Positions 53,714 to 64,000 of a stretch of 64,000 nucleotides of DNA are shown one piece after another; positions within the stretch are counted from its first letter, which is position 1, and each line of letters starts with the position of its first letter. The stretch comes from Baylisascaris procyonis (Eukaryota; Nematoda; Chromadorea; Rhabditida; Ascarididae): NCBI GenBank assembly GCA_037389465.1, contig JAZARR010000179.1, forward strand, positions 4,002,501 through 4,066,500, in the 5' to 3' direction. The notes beneath the pieces are model-generated. The model made no database searches, was not told the DNA's origin, and saw nothing but the letters and a program-made list of their open reading frames with translations. The translations under genes and the position numbers were made by a program.

Positions 53714-55328
53714 CTATCTATTAACCGCTCGTCGCCTTCCCGCACCTGACACACAATGAAACTAAACAAACCATTAGTGATTACACACCAGACAACGCAA
53801 TACCTGTAGGTAGTCAAAATTTTTCGGAGAATGGTAGCAGCGGAATAATGGACGTCAGGATTCCTCCGAGGATAACGGAGGTGTGGAAGGGAACGAGGAG
53901 GTGGAAGCTAAGTATGAAGAAGGAAAAACCTGTGACCAAGTAGGTGCAAGGAGGTACAATCGCTTCCATAAACGCCCGTTTCTTTATGGTTGTATCAGTG
54001 CCCCAGCTTTAATATCCTCAGCTATATCCGATCCCGATTGCGATCTAATTTAATCCAAGTTATTCAACCACGATCACTTCACGCAGATATTACCGTTATA
54101 TATCCAAAGTTACAGTTCTCCTTCGATTGGATTAGAAGGGCTTTCAGAAAGGGACAGTGAGATCAATGAAAGCCTGCTCCCACAACTTATGGCACACCAC
54201 CTCCGCCGACTGTCTATGGCTGAGCGCCTGCTCCGACAGTCTATGGCACAACTCCTCCGACTGTCTGTATCAGAACGCCTGCTCCCACTGCCTAAGGCAC
54301 AGCCAGTACATCCTCAGATCGTCTGCGGGAGAGTGTCCGCTGCGACAGTCTACGGTACAGCACCTCTTCTGATTGTCTCTGATATAGCGCCTATCCCGAT
54401 GGCCTATAGAGTACTGCCTACTACAACTTAAATATTCAGACAAAAAATTTTATTGAAGAATATTAAGTCCTTTCAGTGAAATAAATTCTCCCCATTTCCC
54501 TCGCAAAGAGACAAATATACCATTACGTCGATTGAAAAAAATTTTCTTCGAATCTTTTCAAAAAAGAAATACAACAACAAAGGGGACGAGAGTGGGGGCA
54601 TAAGAGAAAAACATTCAAAGACTATATGCTACTCTTCCTCAACCCCTTCCAAATACCTAATGGTGAGACTCAACCACTTTTGGCGAAAACAAAGAAAACG
54701 CTAGATACGTATAAAGAGACCAAAATTGATAGATATTACCGAATTTTCAAAAATCGTATTAAATTAAAACCTATTTCGTTGTTATTTCAAATAAAAAATT
54801 GAAAAAAAAAGAAGTTGCATAAATATAATCCAATCAATAAGTGCAAAAATAAAACGATCGATTAATCAAATAATCAATAAGTGCAAATATAACGTGGCCG
54901 ATCAACCAAATAATCGCTAAAGATATAAGAGAAAAACAGAATATTTTATCAAAAAAAACTCCACATCAATATAAGCAATTTATGATAGAGAAATCTGCAA
55001 CAATAAAAACACAAAAAAAAAATATATAAACAATTTTTTTTCCAATAAAATTAAATTCAACTGATTCATTTTTTTTCCAACAATTTAATTCAAAGAATTT
55101 AATAAAAATTTAAATATTAAATAATTTTCAACAATCAAAAAAATCTCTTTTAAATATTAATAAAATTTAAGTAAAATTGAAATAAAAAAGTTCATTTCAC
55201 TTAAACAAATTAATTCAATACGCATTTTTAAATCACATATACAACAATAATCGAAAGTATCTCAATGCTGCAAGCAATATATCGATAAATGGGCAAATAA
55301 ATAAAACGCATATTGCAATATTTTACAA
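53714..55328. other. Intergenic region between the two WD40 genes
   Basis: It contains the presumed promoter and 5' UTR of copy A (just above 53713), a GC-richer purine stretch at 53,840-53,960, the 54-bp minisatellite at 54,172-54,420, and then about 800 bp of A-rich DNA leading into the 3' end of copy B. No further exon was recognised. The 1.6 kb gap is larger than typical nematode operon spacing. Confidence 0.55.
54172..54420. repeat. GC-rich minisatellite, unit about 54 bp, ~4.5 degenerate copies
   Basis: Units begin GCCTGCTCC or a close variant at 54172, 54226, 54277, 54334 and 54389 (spacings 54, 51, 57, 55), each with a shared GACTGTCTATGGCACA-type core. The array is strikingly GC-rich in its AT-rich setting. 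Because most spacings are multiples of three, two plus-strand frames stay open across it (54157-54372 and 54189-54431). I regard these as by-products, not a gene. Confidence 0.8.
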
Positions 55329-57779
55329 TTAAACTCGCAAAATCTCAAGACTCTTTCCAAAACAAATACAAATCCAATCCGTATGCGCGGCCGACCAATG
55401 CACTTGGTTCACCTGAAAACCAATAATAGTTGATAAAACAGCAAGAAAATAAATACAATACAAGTCACTTCCCTTTCCCCCCCCCCCCCCCCATCCCAAC
55501 TAGTCGCTATATTAAGTAAAAGGATTGTGAAAACATCAAAACAAAATGTGCCAACTATATTCTCATAAGTATCGGAATGAGACTGGGGGGGGGGAGGGGC
55601 GGGTAGGGGGAGGGCGGATGGAAATGGAAATTACACATACAAAAACCAAGAATAGAATTTTCGAATGTTTCAAATTGCATAAATTCAAAACATCTCAACG
55701 TCGAACAATATTTATCTTCTTTTCTTCAATGAGCTTTACTATAGAATTGAAATAACTAAAGAAATTATCAAAAAAAAGCGCTATTTAGACAGATACCTCT
55801 CCAGCAGCTTGATAAGCTAATATCGGATCTTCTACTGGTCGAGGCATCGATGAAACATCCCAGATTAATGCTTGATGATCGTCACCTTAATGAATTTTAA
55901 AAATTAAAAGAAACGGAAATTAGATTAAAAAAGAAGTAAAATATAACTTTCTTTTTCAATGTCAAACGATCAGATAGAAAAAGTGAATAGAAACGGAAAA
56001 TTTAAAAATAATTAAAAAATGAAAACGAAAAAGATGAAAAAAACTTTGTACGTGAACAATCTAAGGGAGAAACAATTTAAAAAATCACTTTCTTTCAAGT
56101 TCCACTATACATACGCTTATTGTAGAGAACTTTAAATAACCAAACAATAACTTATCTAACCGGCTGTGCAAATATGACACGCAGAATGTGGTGCCCATGC
56201 CAAACCGTTCACACAAGCACGATGATTATGGAGACGAGCCACTGGACTGCATGGTATACGAATATCAATGACCACCACCTGTAATATAAGAAAAGGTGAG
56301 TTGAATTATTCCGTCGCACCCCCCCCCCCCCCCATCCATCTCAGTAGAAAATAGATGAACTCATGAACAAGTAATAAACGTTCAAAGAAACGAGTTCGCA
56401 TGCTATAGGTAACAGTATGATACTTGAAGTAAAAATTAAAGGCTAACGAAAATCTATGCAATCCCCTTAATCAACTGATCGATACAAGAGCAAAGCCCAT
56501 AAATAAAATGATATAACCTTTTAGCTAAATAATCTAAGCAGCGAAATAACAAATCGTTTTTTTTTTTTTTGAATCCAGCTATACCAATACTAAAAATAGC
56601 CAGACTTAACGCAGCCAAGCAATAACTTGGCTAAATAATAGATAGCCTTGAGGCAACCAAGCGGGAACTTGGCCAATCTGCTGTGCGCATATAACATTAA
56701 TTATTGAAACGCTTCTAAGGACTTCACTTTCGAAACTTTCAACGCAACTCATAATATCCCCATTGAGAGGAAATTTTCAGTCTATCACATTGAATTGGGA
56801 ATGTTTCAGAAATAGTCCCTATAAGCCTACATATAAAAGGGGCCTAGTGGGCTGACTTGGGGAGGAAACACATTTAACAGTTAAAAAAATGCTGTCAACT
56901 GATTACCATCCACCTTTCCTCCACCCTCTCTTCCTCGCACCCCCCCCCCTAGTAAAGCAACTTAGAGAGCCAGATCTTTAAACGACATAAATTTTCCGCT
57001 TCGATTTCGCCTAATCAATCAGGCACCTTATCAATCTAATTATCTATCAAATCATAAAAAACAAGCACATACCTCAGGTGAATCCTGTGCAAAAGTTGCC
57101 AAATAATGGCTATCTTGTTTATTCCATGCAAGACGCATTAGAGGAGTCCTCATCGGATCTTCATATACAATCGTCGAATGTTGCAAATTCCGAAGGTCGA
57201 ATAACCTCGCACTACCATCCGCGCCTATAAAATTCATCACACTTCGTTTGTAGTTATAAAATTACACAAGAATGCTGGGAAATTGCCAAACAAAAACAGA
57301 ACGGAGGGTGAAGGGGGGTGAGGAGGACAGCTGAGAAGAGTATCGGAAGAAAAGCATGTTCATCCGCCATGAGGCGTTGAGAAAATATCAGTGGAATGTT
57401 ATGGGTTAACTGCAAAAGTGTACATCCTCTTTCAAACCCTATGAAACGATATTTAAGGTATATGGGAGTAAACAAAGTATAGAGAGAGTCAAGAAGGAGA
57501 ATGAAAGAGAGGGTGGAAGGATGAAAGAAGGGAAGAGGTAAACGAGGGGATGGAGAAGAAAGAAACGGACAGAGAAGATTATCATTCCAAAAGATGTCAC
57601 TAATTCCTCAATAAAACATACCAACGGTTGCAAAATTATCGCGTCCATTTCCTATCTTTGAAAATGCAATATCATGCACCGGCTTATCGTGTGCAATTAG
57701 TTGCGTCTTTACTGTTCCGGTTGTTTTCTTCGTTTGTGCCATTGCTTGTCCTGTCTATAAAGTTGAATGAATTCTCAAA

Positions 57780-57822
<43 letters not shown>

Positions 57823-60800
57823 AAATAAAAATAAACAAATGCGATATTATGCTCATAAGATAAGGCATTTAGTGAATAAAAATTTTTTGAATATTCCTAA
57901 AAAAATCACAGTTTTCAAACAAAATAAGCGGGAATATCCGTGCAAAAAAAAGTTGAAATAAGCTCTGATAAGCGAGAATAATTTGCAGGATCAAAACCTA
58001 AGATATCACCAATAATTAACTGATTAAGTTTCGAAGAGAAAACAACTAAAAGGAATCCATGAAAAATGGCAACGGAAAAAATAGAGCCTGAAGCAAACTA
58101 AATATGAATTCTCGCCTTGATATCTATTGCACTCATAAAAGAAAATAGAACAAGGAAATCGATGATCAATAATGCAATTGAGTTTTGAACTCGATAATAG
58201 TCTACCTCAAGTTGCCAGATAGTGCAACTCATATCGATTGATGATGTACCGATCAACGATGGATCCATATCGTTCCAGTCGAAATTCGTCAATGGACCCG
58301 AATAATTCGATGTTTGCTTCTGAAGGTAGTAGAGCACTAAGATTCAAATTCTAGGAATATGAGTAAGCTGCCAGATAAAAATACGGCAAACTTATATAAT
58401 GAGGCGCTAAGCGAAAAAGGTGTGACGAATGAAAAAGAACCTAATAAGTTAATTAAGTAAAGGTATACACTTTAAATGATATTTTCTGTCGAAACCTGTA
58501 ATTGCTTGTTACTACCTTACCTAATATCATATATCTGCGGTCAATAATATAATAAGGTAATCGCATTGAAATCAACCTACATTATTCAAGATGCATTCGA
58601 CAGTCGCTGCGTTCCCATCTACTCGATATATCTTCAAGCATTCACCACTTGTCGCCAGAATATCCGGATAATTGTCATTCTGTAAGCAAAAAAACATCGC
58701 TTCAGATGAGTCTACATTAAATACGCCACGGTTAAATGAAACGGCGGTGATCAGATCTGATTCTTATTCCTTCAAAACCAGAAGCTCATAATAACCGGAA
58801 GAACATTCAATTCAATATCAAAGAAAACATTAAAAAACACCTACCAGGTCAGGTATCCATTCGATACAATTTGGTGGAAAGTTATGTTCGAATGAGAAGC
58901 GCTCTATTAGTTCGCCCTGCTGTTCATCTAATTGTACTACCGATACCTTAAACATCATAAGTATTACTTCGTTACTAGGCAGCTGTCACAGTACACGGAT
59001 GCAGTAACATACCAGCCAGTAGCACTTAATTAAAATATTTGGGGGGGGGGGAAGAGGTCTTCATCTTGAATTTCTAAGTATTTTTTGAAAGAGAATATGA
59101 CTCAACCTAAGAATATGACTCAACCTATAACATTTCAACCATAAAAAACAAATACCTCTACATCAAAGATTTATGAATATCTTTACTTGATTTGGAGCAT
59201 ACGTTCACATAAAAAAACTTTTTTACTTAATATAGTTAGACGGAGGGATTACAGAGTGAATGGCGATCTCCTCGTTTCGCCCTTTCAGTTCCCTTCCTTT
59301 GCCTGCACTTCTCTGGATTAAAGGAAAAGGCTATTCCTGCTTAGACTGATTTAAGAATTTGAAAGACGGAGTGCTAAGATATCCTCATGAACACAAAAGC
59401 AATTTTAGCAAATCAAGTCCAGAAGAGTATTTGCCAATTACCTGACATGTATACACACGGTATTCACTCTTTAAAGAAAAAAAAAAAACGAATAAAAACA
59501 CAATACGATTGCTATCAACAACAAATACGGATACAAATTCTAATCTAAACATATTTTCGATAAGATTGGAAATTTCCAGGAAAATAAAAAGTTTTCAACT
59601 TATTGGCGACTATGAATCTCTTTCTAGCAAAAGATTCGAAAAAATTCTTTCAACAATACAAGCGAACAAACCATTATTCAGGAATCGTTAAATGCTCGCC
59701 TATCATATCTCAGATCCCCAAATCTTCTCTTAAGAAACAGGTGAATGAGAATACCCTGTTATTCTGAGGTTTATCTTCGACAACACTTCCAACGGCTATA
59801 CGCCATCGTTTATCTGGATGTCTTTTGCATGACCATGCTGCTGCGAACAACGGTCTATTCGAGGTGAATCTATAGATTTCACGTCGTTTCGGTGGTGCAG
59901 GTGCAGGTGGTGCCACTGTTGGTGTCGGTGGAGGTGCACTTTCAATACTACTTGGACCCGGTGGTCTCGGTATACCAGTATTCGTTGGAACAACTATAAT
60001 AAAAAAATTTTTAGCAAACAGAGTGAAGTGTATATATATATATACAAGTAAACCTCTTTGAATTAATTCAAGCATATATTTCAACGTTTCCTTTGAGCAT
60101 TGATACCTAAAATCAATAAACGAAATATTAAAAAGAAAAATAAAATGAGATTTATATAAGCTAAAAAATCAAAAAAGAGAATCATCACTAGTAAATATTC
60201 TAAGAAAAAATTTGCATATCAAATATTTTTCACCGATAATTGATAGCAATTGATCAGAGGAATTATAAAGAAACTATAAAATGTAAAATAAACAATAAAC
60301 GAAGAATAAATATAATTTCGACACAATAAGAAATTCAAACCTATTTAAATTTGAGCTATACTTGAGCATGTATAAAATATTCGAAGATAGCCATCGCCAA
60401 CTGGTTTTTAATGCTTGTTAAAAAAACAGTATGTATTTCAGCATGGAATAAAACTTGTTACAGGTTGTTGAAAAATTTTTCCAACCTATTTAAAAGTGAA
60501 AAATTTTAATGTTTGAGTAAAAAAAAAAAAAAAAACAACTCAATGTTCTTCGCTATGTAGAGAAATCCCATTGAAAAATTAATACTCATTCCCGGAAATT
60601 TTCGGCAAGTAACGATTTCAGATGAGTCAGCCAACATTAGTATATCATAAACTGCACTGTTCTGAGAATTGGATCCTTGTAGATTTAAGGTAAGGAAATT
60701 CAGTAAAAACATACGATCTTCTTCTTTTTTTTTTCGTCCGGAATGCGGGAATATGATAGATATGGGTCACCTGTTAAGGCGATAATTAAAAGCTGTCCCA

Positions 60801-61017
60801 AAAATGTTATTTAATTATCTGTTAAGGTAAAGCTGTAAATGCAATAAATTCATTGAAGATATTTTATAAAAGATCAAGGATTAAATTAAAAAAAAAAAAA
60901 AAAAAACAACTAACCATTAGACATAGTGCTTGGAACGGATGATACAGGCATTTGATTAGAAGCCATATGTTGTTGTGAGATAACAATTGGTGTTGATGTA
61001 GATGAAGAAGCGGCCAT
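55329..61017 (-). CDS. DCAF7/WDR68-like WD40 protein, diverged paralogue B
   Basis: Complete 10-exon gene, 410 residues. Exons in transcription order: 61017-60915 (ATG; an upstream in-frame ATG also exists), 59993-59755, 58946-58845, 58679-58581, 58319-58206, 57754-57622, 57224-57073, 56278-56161, 55885-55797, 55412-55329 (TAA). All phases agree. The N-terminal ~85 residues are Ser/Thr-rich then Pro/Ala-rich ([20 protein letters not shown]), unlike copy A. The propeller follows copy A block by block: [146 protein letters not shown], ending SLEILRV. The W of the second-repeat LRVWRV motif is lost and the last repeat is altered ([12 protein letters not shown]). Faster evolution suggests a specialised role. 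Confidence 0.94.
57777..57826. repeat. (AAAT)n microsatellite
   Basis: About twelve copies of AAAT in the WD40 copy B intron between exons 58319-58206 and 57754-57622. Confidence 0.95.
60030..60045. repeat. Short (TA)n tract
   Basis: Eight TA units in the first intron (60914-59994) of WD40 copy B. Confidence 0.85.
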
Positions 61018-61870
61018 TAAACGACCTAGCTCATGAAGCATTACAATGATAGCAATGCAAGCGATTGCCCTTCTTAGTTGTAGAGTTTTAAAATATAGGT
61101 CCTCATCGAGCAATCGTACTTCTTTTTCTGAACACTGAAAAATGTTAAATTAAATCGATGGAAAAAAGCAACATACCGCGATCGAGAACGAATAGATCAA
61201 TGGAAAAAAAGAAGACATCAACTATGCAGTACTATGACCATTTGCGCCGTTAGTAAGTAATCAATAATTTAATATATAAATTTAGTTCTACATTCAAACA
61301 TATGCCTCATTTTCGATCTTACACTCAACGTTTTAATATTAAATATTATTTTAGCATTTTCTTTGCTATCGTATTACACATGTATCGCTTAAAGGCGCAA
61401 GTGTCACGTAGCGAAACGAAGCACTAGAAAATATATGTTCAGTAAAAATACATAGTAAATTAGGTTACATACTGTATAAAGATCGAAATATGCCAATCGA
61501 TTCATAAACACGGTTAAATATTTCGCTTCAACTATGCTTTATCGCAGAAATTTCATAAAGGAAAATTTTGCAGCATGTTTCCAGCATAGTCTCCCCGTAT
61601 ATAAACCCAGCGAAAAAAACTTGTAACAAAACCTACTTCAGATCCCTTCCCACCTTTGCAACCCTGCCCCCCCCCCCCCCCCCTGCCTAAAATACAATAA
61701 AAACAGTAATTAGGCTGGAGCGACTCACTGATCGTCTCTCTTTGAGTACCCCAGATTTGGCACAATGCCAGAAAGCCTGATACAGCGTTTCATTGTTCCC
61801 AAGAAATCGTTGTGAGGTGTTGCACTAATTAAAACGATCCACAACCTAACTGTTTTCGAGTGAAGCCATT
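61018..61870. other. 5' flank of WD40 copy B
   Basis: Upstream of ATG 61017 a frame stays open to 61113 but has no family support, so it is probably 5' UTR. The rest is AT-rich and carries the longest C run of the window (61667-61683). The promoter is presumably here. No other feature was recognised. Confidence 0.45.
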
Positions 61871-61879
61871 GTGCATAGA

Positions 61880-62900
61880 GATTTGAAAGGCAATAATCTC
61901 TCGAGCGTGCCAAAGCTATCGCTAACCAAACATTTTCATCATCGGGTCTGTCCACTGAATTTTCGGTCGACAACGTCGACGTCTTCGATCGAAAGGTACC
62001 TAAGTGGTGAGTCCTATGGTCCGACTATTATCAGTCATGCACGCTACGTGTTCTGCTCATTCGCGTTGGTACATTTCTTGGAGAACATCAGCAAATTTCA
62101 TACAACGTTAGATATCTTCGGATGTGATATGATCTCCAAAGGATATCTTGCATATAATGCCATCTCCTTGACCAACATTCCTCTCCCTACAGCACGGCAG
62201 GCAATAACTGTGAAGTGAGAATAACTCAGCTTTTCGTTTCCATTGCTAGACCGTCGTTGAGAAGTACGGTTTTTATATTATTAAAATGGATTTATACTAC
62301 TCTCCTACGTCTACTGCATGCGCCTACGAAATTACCCGACGAATTTCCGCTCATGTTTCCATAGACGTATTTCCAACATCTTCGATGATCGATAGCTAGC
62401 GGAAGAGAAAATTGAATCGGCCGTCGACTTCATTTTCAATAGGTTCATTTCCAGCCTGATTTTCTTGAGCTCAGTCAACTTATTCTGCAGTCCTGACGTT
62501 CTGCTGCTAAGGATAACGCAATCGTCTATAAGCAACAGATGCTCCAATTACTCGCTGTCAATGTTGATGGCTGCTTTCCAATCGAAGTAACGGAATAGCC
62601 CATCTAGAATTACTGCATAGAGCTTCGATGTGACTGAATCCTTGGCGTACATCCTTATAAATATCGTTAAGAAATTTGAATTTTATGTTACAATCGTCGT
62701 TCAGCTATTGTAGCAAATCGACGAATTCTAGTAGCAGTATTGTTCATGACGTTTTCCATGCAGAAGGATTTCCTTTATCCGTGCAGTACTTATTGAATCG
62801 AGTTACTAGTAACTCGAAAAGATCGTTTCCCTTACTTTTAGGATTTTTGTTGCGGATGTCTTCATTTTCTAGACACTTATCCAATGAGTTGCCCCAATGA
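61880..62900 (-). pseudogene. Decayed RTE-type non-LTR retrotransposon (reverse transcriptase C-terminal half)
   Basis: Minus strand. A frame from about 62,645 reads SKLYAVILDGLFRYFDWKAA, INIDSE-stop, then LLLIDDCVILSSRTSGLQNK, LTELKKIRLEMNLLKMKS. This is the RTE pattern S-P-K-L-F..VLE.IFR..-W...GI-N-I-D-G-E-x-L-x-H-L-R-F-A-D-D-I-V-L-I-S...L-x-E-L...GLEMNL-K-T-K. The catalytic FADD box has become LIDD. Farther 5' (62,760-62,900) a frame with KGNDLFELLVTRFNKYC-like sequence precedes it. Farther 3' (about 61,950-62,020) CRPKIQWTD matches the family C-terminal G-R-P-P-T-R-W-S-D motif. Stops and frameshifts throughout make it inactive. The 3' tail and the 5' endonuclease were not identified. Confidence 0.75.
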
Positions 62901-64000
62901 CTGCACTTCATACCATACAATTTTTGCTATGGTCTCCCTGCCAACAGTGGAGTGGTCTCCATAAAGACATTTCTGGTAGAGTAGAGTTCATAATAAAACC
63001 CTGCAGAGTTTTCGACCATGTGTGCACGGTCTTTTGTACTAATATACCTGTTATGCCCTTGACTGCCATTGGTAGCAATTTCATGCTGGCGTCTCCTTCT
63101 TCATTCTTCGTTGCCTGCAGCCTTCATGATGCCTACCATATATTCTGGTGTTGCTGCATATCGCCTCACACTCATCATTACCCTTTATTTACCGACACAA
63201 TTTGCCCTCAGCTGTGAGCCCTCATCACCTTCCTTACTCGTTCAATCGCAACCCGCTATAGCTGTTCACTGAACGACATGGTTTGGAAGTGTTTTCTTCG
63301 CTGTTTTTCATATCGCTGGGCGCTGTACTTTATTTGTTCTTTACTTTATTCTTTATTCATTCATTAATGACTGAACTAAAGTGCTGACTCAGATAGGAGC
63401 GAAATCCTTCCACACAACATTCATTTCGGCTGAACTATGCTGTCATCACTGTCCGCACACGGAACTGAACCAAGCTCCCTACGACAGTATTTGCCCACAT
63501 TACCACTCAACCAACAAATCACATCACGTATTTCTTGCCTTGACATGATATTGTCATGAACAAGCTTCCCGGCTATTGAAATCGCATATTAGGGTGGAAA
63601 TTATATTAAATTTTAGTAGTCACATAGAAAGATCGAAATTAGTATAATCTGCATAGTTAAATATGTTGCACACAGAGGTTTCATAAGTCTCCTTAATGAC
63701 CAAAGAAAGAACAACCATCCAGCTTAGTGATGAACAAAAAAAAATTCCCTTTTGCGAACATTTCTTCAAAAATTTACAAGCATCATTTCATCAATAAAGT
63801 CACCTTCTTCCTCTTTCTTCCCCTCACCTTTCCTCCCACTACCCCTCCCCTCCTCCCCGTCTTAATAGAATTTCTCCCCTTCTAAGTCAAAATACTATAG
63901 TTCATAAAACTCCTTCAACATAAAAGCAATACGATATGCTAGTTGTTGGACTTATTATGAGCTCAGTGACAATAAAATTGTCTCCATTCACTTTATTGGC
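62901..64000. other. Repeat-derived right edge without a recognised gene
   Basis: Positions 62,900-63,300 are GC-richer and probably the 5' continuation of the decayed retroelement, too broken to translate. At 63,320-63,370 a TTTACTTTATTCTTTATTCATTCATT tail-like tract resembles the tails of the non-LTR copies at 12.3 and 13.2 kb. A pyrimidine-rich CCTCCCC tract lies at about 63,800-63,860. Nothing else is seen. Confidence 0.4.

Overview
This is a eukaryotic nuclear window, AT-rich and intron-rich, and most likely from a nematode. The gene content points there: a two-pore potassium channel of the TWK type, a major-sperm-protein (MSP) domain ending in the typical YNP, and two DCAF7/WDR68 (SWAN-type) WD40 genes side by side. 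I cannot name the species. All four loci are multi-exon. I built their models by hand from reading-frame continuity across GT-AG junctions, so exon edges are given exactly where the phase agrees on both sides.

Layout. Positions 1 to about 23,500 hold no gene I can prove. They contain microsatellites, duplicated AT-rich blocks, a decayed hAT-type transposase (about 4,970-5,530, minus), a tRNA-like fragment, two opposed copies of a non-LTR retroelement 3' end (12.3 and 13.1 kb) and two weak exon-like islands (15.3 and 16.1 kb). From 23.5 to 34.6 kb on the plus strand lies a K2P channel with 15 recognisable coding exons; after TM4 it runs in frame into two fibronectin type III domains. From 37.8 to 44.2 kb on the plus strand lies a REEP/TB2-DP1-HVA22-type membrane domain followed, again in continuous phase, by an MSP domain; I read these as one gene but two adjacent genes remain possible. 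From 46.6 to 53.7 kb and from 55.3 to 61.0 kb on the minus strand lie two complete 10-exon DCAF7-family WD40 genes (418 and 410 codons), head to tail. A ~54-bp GC-rich minisatellite lies between them, and C/G homopolymers are scattered through the locus. From about 61.9 to 62.9 kb, minus strand, is a decayed RTE-type reverse transcriptase.

The most interesting points are the two unusual domain architectures: K2P+FN3, and REEP-like+MSP, an ER-shaping membrane module joined to a nematode sperm-type MSP fold. Next comes the asymmetric divergence and intron difference between the two WD40 paralogues. There are also several near-perfect inverted repeats, including a fully pairable 17-bp stem inside an intron of the MSP gene. 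Both fusion claims rest on splice-phase continuity and need transcript evidence.
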